A DNA stretch of 64,000 nt, from the NCBI GenBank assembly GCA_003024175.1, contig MDYQ01000005.1, forward strand, positions 124,001 through 188,000. The letters run 5' to 3'. Source of the DNA: Planoprotostelium fungivorum (Eukaryota; Evosea; Variosea; Cavosteliida; Cavosteliaceae). A program made the translations under genes and the position numbers. This document shows, one piece after another, positions 11,599 through 23,602 of this stretch. How positions within the stretch are numbered: position 1 is the stretch's first letter; every line of letters starts with the position of its first letter. The notes beneath the pieces are model-generated. The model saw only the letters and a list, made by a program, of their open reading frames with translations. It was not told where the DNA came from and did not search any database.

Positions 11599-12085
11599 AT
11601 GTATCGGATGACATTCAGTACCTACGAAAACGAAGGAAAGACTCACGTCCTCGTCGTTGATCTCTGCAAGACGATAGGATCAGAGGACTTCTTCTTCAGC
11701 TCTATATCATTGAGCGCCGCAAGAAATCTGGACGATCTTCAAGAAGCGCAAGAGGACTACATAGAAGACGTCAAGAGACTGTGGGCTGAACGGAATGTTA
11801 TCGTTCGCGATGCATTATCTTGGCCCGGGCTGTCTAAAGAAGAAGCTGTCACGGGACAGAGCGTGGATGCAAAACGAATACCTAACTGTCCCACCATTTG
11901 GAGAAACCTAAGGAGATCCATCCCTTGGAAAATGAGATGGCACTTCAAACAATGGAGGTGGATTGAAGTCTCCTCGTAATAAAGACTCCAAATGCTGTGT
12001 GCAGGCATCATCCCTTGTACCAATCCGAAGAAAAAGATCAAGAGAGAAGCTTCAACAGTTACATCTACAAGTTGTCACATCTCGG
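11599..12085 (+). CDS. Uncertain coding stretch: possible extra exons of the preceding gene or a decayed gene
   Basis: From ATG 11599 an open frame gives MYRMTFSTYENEGKTHVLVV and a charged helical stretch (LQEAQEDYIEDVKRLWAERN). Around 11840-11910 the most protein-like reading moves to the next frame (MQNEYLTVPPFGE), then around 11905-11965 to the third (EKPKEIHPLENEMALQTMEV). No convincing introns separate these blocks. A short gene with frameshifts, sequence errors, or unrecognised very short introns would each explain this. It lies between the nuclease-like gene and the large helical-repeat gene, both on the same strand. No family recognised. Confidence 0.3.
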
Positions 12086-12132
12086 GTCACTGGGTGCATT
12101 CTGTGGAGAGACAGAACTCACCGACGATATAC

Positions 12133-15100
12133 ATGTCTTTCATGAGTCACCATAGAGTGGCCGCTGTTGTAGCTCCAGTGTCCGATGGTGTTTCACCTAC
12201 TATGTCATCGAGGAATGGAGTTATAGAGGTGTCACACAGTTGTGAGTGTGAGAATGAAATCGACTCTCGTGTGACTTGATTCCAGCGGATGATCGGACGA
12301 TAGAAGGGAAGATGAGACAGATGAATGTGCCACTGTTGACCAGAGCGATCCTCCTCTATCAACAACCTTTGATACAGTTGGCTGCACTCCAAGAATTAAC
12401 TGACAGATTCCAATGTGAAGAGATTCAACATCCCATCAATCTGATTCCCAACAGGTCAAGACATCTTTGAAGATTTTCATCAAGTATCAGGCGTCGAATG
12501 TGAGTCTTGACTCGATCTTCTCCTGGATTGACGAAAACGTAGGTGTTGTGGATGTCTTACAGTATCTCGACCGCCCAGAGTCAAATCATCTGGAGAAATC
12601 CATACGAAACAATGTAGTCTTCTACGTCCTCAAGTTGGCATGCATCCTGACCTCCAATGGTGCATTTTCTATCTTACATCATTATGACCCCTCGCAGGCT
12701 CTGCCATTCAAATCATCCAAGAATCCAACGGCGTCTTCTTCTTGTTATCTCTCTTGAATTCATACAAAGAGGGCCTCTCTTCGGGAGATGATCATTCCAT
12801 CTCCATCATCGGTTTCATCGGAGACATCATCACCGATCTATCCAGAGACAGTGAGCTCATCATGAAACGAAACCAATGACAAACTCTACAGACGAATGCA
12901 GAGACAGTCTACTCAACCAAGATGCCGTAAAATCCCTGTTAGACGTCGTCCAGTCTGGCACCCAACTGATGCAGAAATTCGAAGTGGATGCCTTCGAGAT
13001 GATGCTGTTGAGAGAGACACTCCCCAAACTGCTCGAAGCTCTCCTCTCATTGGCCGATGATCGCGAGTTTTTCCCGCCAAAATTGTCGGCTGACACGGTA
13101 CAGCTTCTTGTCACAGTGAATTCGTAACGGCAGTCGTGTGGCTCCTCAAGCTGCTGGACGAGCTGAAGAATTCTTCCGTGGATATTCTTCACCTGCTGGC
13201 CAAAGTCATGTCGAACGGTGAGATCATCTTGGGACGGATTTGGGACTCGTGAATTTTCGAGGAGATTTCTGAAGATACGCAGAGAGAGTGAGGGCCAAAT
13301 TCATGTCGGTCAACGGAACGAGTCTGATGAGAGGATTGATCATGATGGAGAGCGACATGCGATCGGAGATGATCACCGTCATCTTGTCCGTGTTGGGTCA
13401 ACTCTGTGCCGACGGTGATTTTTCCGGCCATTTTTGACATCTCCTATTGAAGAGAAGTCGAAACGAAATAAGCTCATACCGAGTAGGTCCCGGTATCTTC
13501 AATCTGCTGCAGAACGAGATCGTCAGTAAGATACTCGAACTGATGATGATCATCGACACTCTACCTCAAGAAACAGTCATCAGCGCCCTCACTATTCTCG
13601 CCACCATCTCCGCAGAAGGTCATTTATTCTATTTTGTTCTATTTTATTTCTTTTTATTCTTTTTGTATTTCATTTCATCATTCATCCTTCTCTTCCGTTG
13701 ACATCGAGTAGAGGAGTACGTCTCAGCTCTGAAAGAACTAGAGACACTGAAAGAGATGTTCGGACCATTTGAATGGGCCCCCCACGATCTCACCATGGCC
13801 ATCGTATTAGAGATCATCGCCAACCTACTCGTGGATTCGTCACGTGAGATCACGTGACCGGCACGATCGTTTGGTCTGACGCGTTGTAGAATCGACGATC
13901 TTCGTGGAGGTGGGGGCCGGTGAGATGCTATTGCGCATGATGGAAAAGTGGACGAAAGATTCCACATTTTTCCACGAAAATCTACCCGTGTTGGATCAGG
14001 CCCTCCGCTGCGTTCATTCCCTCGTTCTACAACGTGATTTTTTTCGTTTCATTTTCATCGATGTACAGACCTCTGACGAAGAGACAGCCACCTTCTTAGA
14101 CGTCTTCTGTGTGTCTCCGTTCATGAATGATTACTGTGACGAGTTGTCCAAGTGTACAGACTCGCACAATCCTCTCTCCGCTCCCCTCACCCAACAGGTT
14201 TTTAATTTTCTTATGAAATCATTTTATTTCGTTTTATTCTTTCTTATTGATGGACCTGCTGATACCTGGCAGGCCGTCGTAGGGCTCATCGCATCACTTG
14301 TACAGACGAACGAAAACGAGAAAAACTTACCCCTCTATTTACGCCTCTTACGCCTTGATCACCCTCTCATCCTATCCGCCACCCTCTCCACCTTCATCTA
14401 CCTCTGCTCGGGTGAATACACCCATCTACAACGCTCACCATCCCACATTTCGTATCGAAATCTCGCGGAGAACTGACACGTCGTAGATCCACTCGTGGTG
14501 AACGTATTGAACGAATACGAACACATGGAAATCATCCAACACTCCCTTCACAGCAGCGACGAGTCCGTCTCACACGAGGCCGACCACCTTCATCGTCTCT
14601 TGACAGGCGACACACAAGACCCAGTCACCTCCACGGAAGAAGACATGCTCTCCTCGAACATTCGACAGATGAGAGTCGTCAATCACATGCAAAAGTGTGT
14701 ACTATCTACCATGGAGGCCGTCATCTCTGGTGATAAGACGGTCATCATCAGAGAGTGCAGGGCCATGGCTGCCGCTTCGATACAATACACGCAGGTTCGT
14801 CCATCTACAACGCGCCGAGATCGAATCTGACGGGGGTAGGATGCTGTGGAATCGGGAATACCGGAGATAAGGGTGGCTGTGATACCTCCTCTCATCAAGA
14901 ACATCGTGGCAGGTGTGAGGGCTGTCTTAGAGGCGAGACAGTCTGGTGAGGACGATGAGCCTCAGTTGGTCAAGTTGGCGTCACTGCTGGAAGAGTTGAA
15001 GAGGATCGATGATGATCTCCTGTCTAGAGTGGGTCTCGTCATTGTCATCGTCGTCGATCACATCACGTGATTACGATCTCATCATCACATTACCACCATC

Positions 15101-16474
15101 TCATCACATCACCTTCATCAAACTGTCATCGATCGTTGACCAAACGATAGGACGGTGAAGAAGGCAGAAAGACGACACCGAGATCGAACCGCATCAGCAT
15201 CGCAGCCGCTCGTTCCCTCAGCACAAGTGGATCCAGCGATTCTCTCACCATCGGACTCGTTGCATCCGATTTCCATCCCATCATGCAAAACTTCATCAAC
15301 TCACTCGAGCGACGCGAAGTCGATGCGAAACCGCTGACGGCCGATTTCAAGGAGATGATTCGCAGCATCATCCACGTGACAAACGAGATGAATGCGTTGG
15401 AATCTGTGTCTGACATCAAGGTGATACGCTCGTCTCATTTCGAGATCGGATGTCATATGAGATCGGATGATGGAATCACATCGGATGTTGATGCGATGGA
15501 CAGGATTGGGAAGAACTATCGAATCGATGCGGAAAGATGAGAGACACCCTCTCCCAAGTCATCTCGGCTTTCCGCGATTTCTCCACCACGGAGAAGATGT
15601 CCAAGTTCTCAAAGTGGCTCCTCTTACTCAACGTAGAGCTCAAGGCTATCGATCAGACATCTCAGGTTATTTTTATGCCATCACACGATCCATCCATCAT
15701 CTCATCAATCATCTCATCCATCATCATCTTCCATCATCTCATCATCGATGTCACATCGATCACCATCGCATGACATCAGATCTGAAATCGAAACAGCTCG
15801 TCCTGAAAGCGAGAGACGAACAAGACATTCGGATCAGAAGGGCTACATTCATCGCAGTTGGGACCGATGACGTTTGGGTCAAGTGTTTCTTCCTCAACAC
15901 GACCAAGATGCTCAAGTTGTCCGCGAGCGATTTTGCCAGTAGAAGTATTCTCATGGTGCGTCCGATCATCATCACATCATCACATCATCACATCATCACA
16001 TCATCACATCATCACATCATCAACATCATCACATCATCACATCATGTCTCTGACTTGTTCTTCAGGAGAAAATCTACAGTAAATATCCACCGGGGGTGTT
16101 AAAGTTGGAAGACATGTGTATGACGTACAGGAGATCTCGCAAATTCGTACCCTTGGAATCAGATCAAGACGTGACGTACAGCATCGAAGATCACACGATA
16201 TCACCACCGGGAACGAAATACGAGATCGTCATCCATCTGAAGACGCGCAAGCAAGGTGAAGATCTTCCTCATCGTCATCGTCCTTCATCATTGCCATCAT
16301 CATCATGATCACCCACAATGATGATGTCTGACGAGATCAGTAGGTGGAGGTGTCCTATTGAGAAATGCCACACAAGCATTCGCTAAATCTGTAAACAAAG
16401 ACAATGTTGTCATGGCAAACACGATCAACCGCTTGGCCGAGGACTACCAGAAATCTGCTCACTATGTGGCCTGA
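12133..16474 (+). CDS. Large helical-repeat (ARM/HEAT-like) protein, unknown function
   Basis: A chain of at least 14 exons encoding well over 1000 residues. A likely first exon starts at ATG 12133 and splices at about 12252-12295 to the block VPLLTRAILLYQQPLIQLAA. The N-terminal two-thirds is rich in Leu/Ile helices with ARM/HEAT character (for example SVDILHLLAKVMSN, PETVISALTILATISAE-like helices, LTMAIVLEIIANLLVDSS). The C-terminal third has long amphipathic helices (PEIRVAVIPPLIKNIVAGVR; ADFKEMIRSIIHVTNEMN) and ends ANTINRLAEDYQKSAHYVA, TGA 16472-16474. Proteins with such layout act as scaffolds. The helical-bundle C-terminus recalls talin/vinculin-type segments, but no named domain is certain. 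Introns contain T-rich tracts (13625-13700) and CATCAC repeats (15965-16043). It could be two adjacent genes; frame continuity through the introns favours one. Confidence 0.6.
15965..16043. repeat. Intronic CATCACAT microsatellite
   Basis: An array of CATCATCA and CATCACAT units inside an intron of the large helical-repeat gene. Similar trinucleotide-derived arrays occur in many introns of this window. Confidence 0.8.
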
Positions 16475-16679
16475 GAATGCATCGTCGCGTCGTCATAAAC
16501 TATTTATGTCAGATGTTCTGTGTATATCGTGATGCAAGAGAAATCGAAATATGGAATAATTTGTGATGTGTGATGATTGGACACTGACTTTTACATACGG
16601 ACCCAGCAAGTACAACTGGGGACAACAACAACACTGATTAGCTGTAGTTTAGAAATGACTACGTATCCATGTGTGTGAC

Positions 16680-16765
16680 AAATCGATCGAGTGTGACAAT
16701 GTGTTAAGAGATTTATCCATGTGTAAACATGGATACAGATGGACCAACTTCGTTGTAGACCGTCA
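16680..16765. repeat. Hairpin repeat family H, copy 1
   Basis: Starts ATCGATCGAGTGTGA and ends near CCAACTTCGTTGTAGAC. The centre holds an inverted repeat, here ATCCATGT / ACATGGAT. About 80 bases are shared with the copies at 16835 and 43360. The stem is shorter here but still self-complementary. No open reading frame is shared. Confidence 0.75.
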
Positions 16766-16834
16766 GAATTCGCTCCAGTCGACTCAGATATACGTAAGAT
16801 ACGTAAGAAGAGACTATTCGATGTACAAAGCTGA

Positions 16835-16918
16835 AAATCGATCGAGTGTGATCATTTGTTAAGATTTATCCATGTGTAAACACATGGATACAGATGGACC
16901 AACTTTGTTGTAGACTGC
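16835..16918. repeat. Hairpin repeat family H, copy 2
   Basis: Same element as copy 1, with the longer stem ATCCATGTGT / ACACATGGAT around a 2-base loop. A run of seven G follows the conserved end, as a longer G run follows the copy at 43360. Confidence 0.75.
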
Positions 16919-17054
16919 TGGGGGGGTAGCACATATATTACACTTTCAGTATCTTTACATGTAATTCCATACATTCGAACTACTGCGAATATCGTAGATG
17001 GAACGTCGTACCCTCATTTCCTCATAGAGGTTTGTCCATATTTTATGTCGTCCT

Positions 17055-17168
17055 GCTGGGACGCTAAGGTCGTTTGTTGATCTGGTTCTATTACCGCCAT
17101 CTTGCGTGACCACATCATTATCGTCACGATTACCTCTTGCCCCTTATTGCACGCGTCTAAGCAAAATT
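17055..17168. repeat. Dispersed repeat family R, copy 1
   Basis: Diverged match to 55712-55825. Shared blocks in the same order are GGTCGTTT-TTGATCT, GCGTGA-CACAT, CTCTT/CTCTC, and GCGTCTAAGCAAA. The similarity is roughly two-thirds by eye. Both copies lie in gene-free DNA. Confidence 0.55.
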
Positions 17169-17428
17169 CAATTATTGAATTAATGTTCAATTATTCGAAC
17201 AAGTTCGTCAAAAACACGAGATATCCATTCATCTTATCAAACGCTAGCCATTCGCTCGGGCAACAATCACACGGCAGCGCCTTCTGACCATCACAAGCAC
17301 AGTACCTTACGCTTCGACCACATCATCCACAAGCAGTCCACGATAACACCTCGTCCGCTGTGTCTCACCACCATCTCCACATTCTTTCGCAATCAAACAA
17401 CGCCCTAAACCCTAGTTCGTTTTATACA

Positions 17429-20220
17429 TTAAACCAAGTTGAATGTGGAAGACTTGGCCACGAAGGGGGTGAGATTGCCCGAGACATCCTTGGAGGTACC
17501 AAAGTGTCTGATTCTGTACTGTCCGGTGGCGACGTCAGCAGTGGTGTACCACTCTATGGTGACGGTGGTCTCTCTCAGCTGGTTGGAGGTGGACTTGAGG
17601 CGGTTGTCGAAATCGGCGTCGGTGCGAACGGAGGTCCAGGTTCCGTTGTTGCTCTTCTCGATGGTCAAGAAGGTGTCCTGAGTGCGGAAATCTAAAGACA
17701 GTCAGCGACGTTGTCTTTCAGACATGATGATGATGATGCGATCGCGATGGACGTGATGAATGTCACCTCTTCTGAGGTTGGCGGCCTGGAAGGTGACGTT
17801 GACGAGAGCTCCACGGTTGTAAGAGGGGAGGACGTCCTTCAAGACGGTTCCGTATGGCTTACCGAAGGGGTGGACGTCGATGTCGAACAAGAAGGGGATG
17901 TGGATCTGTCGTACGTCATCTTCCATTGTTGAAGAATAAAATGAAATAAAACTCACGGTGGAAGCGGAGAGGTCGGCGGGCTGAGGGCCGTGGGGAGGCT
18001 TGATACCCTTGGTCATGAGGGTGATCAGCTTGGAGTACTCCTGCTGGTAGGCTGCGAGAGTGTGGGGGCCAAAAATAGTCGAAGCTCCCTCGTATCTCTG
18101 AACGGCTGTCCGATGTCATCATCATGATCATCATCATGATCATCATCATGATCATCATCATGATCATCATCATCATGACATGATCATCATGACATGATCA
18201 TCACTCACAATATTCTTCACGGGTGGCGATGTAGTGAGAGTAATCGTTCGAGAGCCCGGCGATGATCACCTTCGTCTTCTCATCAGCAGCACCGAGCGAC
18301 TGCAGGGTGTCCAAGACAGTCTTACGCAGCCTTCTGCCCGACATGGTCGTGAATTCTCCCGGAACAGCAACGATGACGAGATCACCGATGCGAGCGACTT
18401 GAATGGGGAGGATATCAGACACCCACTGGGCGGGAAGTCTGACCATATGAGAAATTCACTCGAAATTTCGACGAAATCTACCTGAATTTTCCGACGTTAA
18501 GGAGGATGGGCTTGGGTCTCTGACATTCGATCTCCTCTGCGTTGGGGGGGAAGATGAAAGAACCAAGGAGGGACCAGTAAGGGTTGTTGGTGGAGCTGTT
18601 CGCTCCCTGGCGGAAGTCAAAGTCACCGGGTCCGTCAGTAGTTCCTCCGGCGAATCTGTTGGAATGAGAGGGATGCGAGGGAGATTTCGACGCACCCAAG
18701 ACCGAGGGCAGCAACACAAGTCTTTCCGGGCTTCTTGTCTGCGTTCCATTCGGCACCGACCTCGACATTCTGCATGTCTAAGAAGGTGTGGGCGTAATCC
18801 ACGGAGACCGATAGAGGCTGTCGTCTCATCAGATGATCATCGTCCGTGCATCGTGATGCGCGTCACCTCGCGGGGAGTCTTCTCGTAGAGGTCTTTCGCT
18901 CCCTTGAACTGGTTCGTTCCGATGATGGTCATCGATTCGAAATCATCCTTTCCAGGTCCCTTACCAATGCAACCCTGAGTGTAACCACCACAAGTCGAGT
19001 GAACGGACTCGCAGGGAGTTCCGTCGGGGCAGGTGGCACCCTTTGTGTTGGGAGACACGTCACCCTCGTTGCTGTGGAGGGTCAGACTGGTTCACGAGAT
19101 GATGTGATCAAGAGATGATGACTCACGATTGGGCGAAGGCGGCGACGAAAGGTCCCATACCTGGGACGGAATCGGCTCCATTCTTGTACTTCTCGCTGGA
19201 TTGTCTTCAGTTGATTTTTCATAGAGAAAGACTCACAAGCTGTAGGCGGCGAATCCCTTGTTGTCGGGGCTGGTGAGCAAGTTGGTGTTGTTCATGGATG
19301 TACCGTGGACGGCGAACCAGTTGATCATGCCGAGCTCATTGCCCTTGGAGTCTTCGATGCGAAGGAGGGTCATATCCTTATCGACGTCGTACTTCCACTG
19401 GGCTCTCTCTGGCTCGGGGTTGGCCAGGTAAGCGGTGGGAGAACGGCTGTTAGAAGATGAGAAGGAGATGGAAGATGTTGAAATGAGGAAGAAGGGATGA
19501 GAAGGAGGGAAGGATGAGAAGAGGGTACTGACTTGATGTTGGCCTCGAGGACCTCTCCGTGGTTAATGAAGAGTTGGGCATCCTCTACCATGGAGTTGTG
19601 AGCCATGGAGATGGCCTTGACAATACCGTTGACGATAGCCTCGAAGTTCTCAGGCTGGAATCCTATGGAGGATGAGAATGCATTCGGATGGATGTCGACT
19701 CTTCGCACCTCTGGAGGACAGATCGTAGAGAAGGTAGTAAGAAAATCCAGCGGGTCCAGAGTGGGTGTGCTCTCCGGAGAGGATGACATTGTCATAAGAG
19801 TATGTCTCTCCGTACAGCTTCTGCAGGCGGGCGATGACTGACTGCTTGACGGAAGCGAAGATCATGCAAGAGTCGGTGGAAACGAAGACGACTCTGTTGG
19901 TGATAGAAGAGTTGGCTCTGGAGGGACCCTCGAAAATGAAAGCACGGGCACGAAGTCTAGAGGAGATACCGGCACCGATCTGGTCGAACATGGCGTAACC
20001 CATGAGACCGACTAAAAAGGTGAGCCATAGTTGGAAAAATGGATCCTCTATCCTCACCGTTCGAAACGGGTCCAGTGATATCGTAGATACCACGACCAAT
20101 TTTATAGCCAGCAGCGGCAGCTGCGGCCTCAACCGGGTGTGGCTTCATGTTCTTCACTCCATCGACGGATGCATACAGCAGAGCCGTGAGAGCCAAGAAG
20201 GCCAAAAATGTGGTCTTCAT
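17429..20220 (-). CDS. Neutral ceramidase
   Basis: Hydrolyses ceramide to sphingosine and fatty acid at the cell surface or in secretory/endosomal compartments. ATG 20220 opens a clear signal peptide (MKTTFLAFLALTALLYASVDG). Family blocks follow in order: YKIGRGIYDITGP, then LMGYAMFDQIGAGISSRLRA, the zinc-site block LSGEHTHSGPAGF, HPNAFSSSIGFQPENFEAIVN, NWFAVHGTSMNNTN, and the catalytic-serine block SNEGDVSPN followed by CIGKGPGKDDFES. The C-terminal Ig-like domain includes TIEWYTTADVATGQYRIRHF and ends STFNLV, stop at 17429. Length and block order match the full family, so the enzyme looks intact. Around ten short introns; one (near 18110-18210) is a GATCATCAT repeat. It is transcribed in the same direction as the HDAC gene to its right. 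Confidence 0.95.
18115..18206. repeat. Intronic GATCATCATCAT array
   Basis: Tandem GATCATCATCAT units inside a ceramidase intron. It is imperfectly self-complementary because GATC and CATGATCATG are palindromic. Confidence 0.8.
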
Positions 20221-20594
20221 GTCTAACGTTTCGTCAGCAACGACCTCTTCACGTGCCGTTCACCTCGTGATGAGAATTGTTTCTTTACAAAAGTCAGGCA
20301 GGAAGCGGCTGACGGGCCCGTCGGCTGAATTCAGAGGAAGTCTCGTTTTTTTCTTCCGTTCTTGCGCTATCTACAGAGGTCACGCGACTGCAAGTGAAAT
20401 GTGCACACACTACCAAGAGGGCAGGTGATGTCATGATGGTGGGTTCCATTTATTTCGTTATCAGTAAAACGTTTCTCTTCGTTCGTCACTTCTTTGCATC
20501 CTCTCTCTTCCCACCATCAAGGGTACTTCCCCTCCATGTTCTTTTCATCGGACGAGCTCATGCGCCACCCGAAAGACCTGACTCCATTCAACTC
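20221..20594. other. Intergenic between ceramidase 5' end and HDAC 3' end
   Basis: Both neighbours run leftward, so this is the ceramidase promoter plus the HDAC 3' flank. A T-rich run with TTTCTT lies at 20346-20356. No coding frame of protein character. Confidence 0.5.
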
Positions 20595-21797
20595 TCACAC
20601 CTCTCCTTCACTCACCTCCGCATGGAGGTCCGCCGTCATCTTCGCCGTCGCTGCGTAGCCTGGAAATTTAAATCAGAATAAAACTTGTAGATTCACCACA
20701 CCTCCTGCAGTTAACAGGACCAACGGCTTCTTATACTGATTCCAAACGTAATCCAAGACCATCTCTTCTCTCTTGACGAGTCCTTCTCGACTGACTTTGA
20801 GCCTCCCGAGTCGATCGCCTTCACAGATGTCCACCCCAGCCAGATAGAAGATGATGTCCGGGTTCGACTTCTCTAAGACGTCCGGCAGATGTTTCGAGAG
20901 GAGCCCAAGATATTCTTCATCATCGCATCGGTCCGGTAGCTCTACGTCCAAATCGCTCTTCATTTTATTGAGTGGAAAGTTTTTTGCACCATGCATGGAG
21001 AAGGTGAAGGCGTTCTGAGAAGATGATGAGACAAGAGAGAAGAAGAGAGGATCACCGGTTTGTCGCTGAGCATGGCCGCGTTTCCATCACCCTGATGGGT
21101 GTCCAGATCGATGACGAGACAGCGAGAGATCATGTTCTTCCTCTCCAAGAACTCGACGGCAACAGCCACATCGTTGAAAGCGCAGTAACCGGAAGGATGA
21201 GACCGAAAGGCGTGATGGTATCCACCCGAGATGTTGCCTGATGATGAGATGATTAGTCGTCAGATGGAACGACAGGCGGCGGAGAAAGAGAAGTACCTGT
21301 GATGCAATGATCGGTGAGAGATCTGATGGCACAATCGACTGTGCCTTGCACCGTCATTCTCCACCTCTCGACCATTCCTTGTGTGCTGGATGACAGATTG
21401 AGACTACTGTCTGTCGATGATGGACGACTCACCAAGGTACACCTAATCTCCTTCGGTGGTCATTGCTGAGGGTATCATTTCGGATGGCCTCCACATAATC
21501 TGCATCGTGAACCCATTTGAGATGTTCCCAATCGATCTAAGAAATCTTTCATCGGCTGAGATGTGCAGTTCATCTTACGGGTTGAGGGGTGATGATGTGT
21601 TCGTCTGGAAGGAGATTCTCTTCTCTCAAGATGGAAAAGAGGTCAGGGTACTTTCTCATGGGAAACGTGTGGCCTTCAGGAAGAGGGTGATAGAACTCAT
21701 CCCGATATGCAACGTGGAGGTATCTGCGTGGGTTCTGTGTATACAAGTGTCGAGGAGGTTTCGAACAGTTTAATCTTGCGACAATCCTGCTGTGCAT
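20595..21797 (-). CDS. Histone deacetylase family protein (HDAC11/bacterial-type)
   Basis: Zinc-dependent lysine deacetylase. The N-terminus has the typical HPLPEGHTFPMRKYP block. Active-site motifs follow: GNISGGYHHAFRSHPSGY then CAFNDVAVAVE (charge-relay His pair and Asn), IDLDTHQGDGNA (zinc Asp/His), FSMHGAKNFP, and IFYLAGVDICEGDRLGRL, where the second Asp binds zinc. The C-terminal exon, after an intron near 20690-20660, reads GYAATAKMTADLHAE and ends at TGA 20595. The DTHQGDG and AGVD..DRLG signatures place it with class IV and prokaryote-like HDACs rather than class I. The start is taken at ATG 21797 (MHSRIVARL); an in-frame ATG at 21842 is also possible. At least five introns. Confidence 0.9.
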
Positions 21798-21842
21798 GAT
21801 GGAACCATATGATTTGGGTGATGTGATGTGATGAATCATCAC

Positions 21843-22234
21843 TGATGTTGTCGATGTGTCAAGTTCAATCTACACACATTTCAATTGCCCCTTCATTTCT
21901 GAACGCAGCTCCCGTGATTCCTCTTCTCTCCTCCTATCTTCCTATCTTCTATCTATCGTTCACTGTCTCCATAGAAGCATCCACCCACTCAGGCGGACGA
22001 CATATAACGTAAGAGCGGTGGTGGGAAGTCATCTCTAATCAATTCCGAAGGGTGCGTGGTACTGTTCGTCATCATGGTCACCGTCTCAACACAATTGAGA
22101 GGAAAGATCATGCAGTGCTGTACAATTCAAGTTCCCATAGATACGTAAGGTGCCTAAGGTGGAAGCGAGTCAACTTATGACAAATCTGCCCCGAACGTAT
22201 TCGAGCGACAACTCAAAAATCAGAGACGAACAAG
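21843..22234. other. Divergent promoter region between HDAC and seven-TM gene
   Basis: Pyrimidine-rich stretch at 21880-21965 and otherwise no distinct feature. No coding frame seen. Confidence 0.45.
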
Positions 22235-23602
22235 ATGAGAAGGGTGCCCATACACTGCCTCTCTTTCTTCATCTCTCTGCATATTTGGGGAGTGATGGGC
22301 GGGTGTGAACCACCGTGCGCACCCACAGGTCTTTGTTCAGCTACCGGTCAGACCATAAACACCACCACTCAACAGGTGACGCCTGCATATAGCTGCGTGT
22401 GTCAGCTGTACTATGGAGGAGCGGCTTGTGATGTTCCTTGGTATACTGATGTGGGGTGAGATCATCACCGTTAAAAGCGATGGTTCGTTCTAAAGCTACG
22501 GTAGTTTCATGAGAGTTGTGACGGCCTATCAAGTCTTCACCGTTGTCTGTTTCGGCATCGTACTCCTCTGGTCGTCATATGAATTATACCTCGTCTTACG
22601 ATTCGCTCCCCACGAACGTCTGAGCCTCGTCACCTACGCCTTCTCTGCCATCACTTTCGGCTGCGTCTGTGAGATCTCACACGACAACATTTTATCATCT
22701 CAAATGACATTACCATCACAGGCCGAGCCGTCATCACTGCCGTGGACCCGAACCGAATCAAACTCATCCTCCCTAATATCGCTTATCGTCTCCTGGCCAG
22801 CTTACCCGTTGTGGTGTGGTTCAGCGTCGGACTGGCGGGAGACATCTTCTGGCTGGAGAAGAGCATCCGAATCGAAGGTTACAGACCCCTCAAGGTCTTC
22901 AAATACCTCCTCTTGGTGTCGACCATCATCTTCTGCATCACTATCATTGCGGGTGAGTTTCCATCACATTTCATGATACTCACCTCTTTCAGTCACGACG
23001 GCACCTAACACAGTTCAGACGACCGTTGCACCGAACAGATACCTCCCTCTCGTTCGTGTCATCTACAATGCAGTCACCATCGTGATGGGTTTACTCTATT
23101 GCATCACCACCATCATCCTCGGAGTCAAATTGCAGCAACACGTCACTATACTGAGAAAGAGCGCCCCACACTTGCCTCTTCGAAGGGTGAGAACGACGAC
23201 CACTCCGCTTTTGAGAAAGCGTGAAGATGATGGTGATGCAGATGATGATCCAGATCGGTCTGATCGCATTCTTCCTGGGTGCCTTCTTCGTCACAACCGT
23301 CGTGGACATGGCCATCGGAACTCTATATCGAGAATACTACCTTTCAATACAGTGGACCATGAGAGGTGAATCATCATCGCACGGCGTTCACGTCATCTAC
23401 AGATCACATTGGCTGACGTTTGAATCCAGTGGAAGAACTTGGGACCATCATCTGCCTCCTCTCACTCTTCTCACGACGATCCTTTGAGGAGAAAAATTCC
23501 AGTGTACCGATGAGTCCAGCAACTTCACAATATCCACCAGGCACCACCTACACCAGCAGCTCTTCTGAATCCATGTCAGGTGTGTCAGACGCACACAAGT
23601 GA
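22235..23602 (+). CDS. Seven-transmembrane protein with EGF-like N-terminus
   Basis: ATG 22235 starts a hydrophobic signal-like segment. A Cys-rich ectodomain follows (CEPPCAPTGLC ... YSCVCQLYYGGAACD), which matches an EGF-like pattern. After an intron (about 22458-22505) seven hydrophobic segments can be counted: VFTVVCFGIVLLWSSYELYL, VTYAFSAITFGCV, LLASLPVVVWFSVGLAGD, FKYLLLVSTIIFCITIIA, YNAVTIVMGLLYCITTIILG, IGLIAFFLGAFFVTTVVDMA and LGTIICLLSLFS. The tail is Ser/Thr-rich (TYTSSSSESMSG) and cytosolic by topology, TGA at 23600-23602. The layout is that of a receptor-like protein or a TOM1/THH1-type membrane protein. No diagnostic GPCR motif such as DRY was found, so the family is left open. 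Confidence 0.65.

Larger units (their letters stand above)
16475..17428. other. Gene-free block holding dispersed non-coding repeats
   Basis: No convincing coding frame. The block carries two tandem copies of a hairpin element (16680-16765, 16835-16918) and one copy of a second dispersed element (about 17055-17168), both with relatives elsewhere in this window. It lies between two convergent genes (helical-repeat protein and ceramidase), so it is 3' flank on both sides. Confidence 0.6.

Noticed and set aside
18115-18206. CRISPR-like array
   Set aside because: Units are contiguous simple repeats without spacers, in an intron of a eukaryotic gene.
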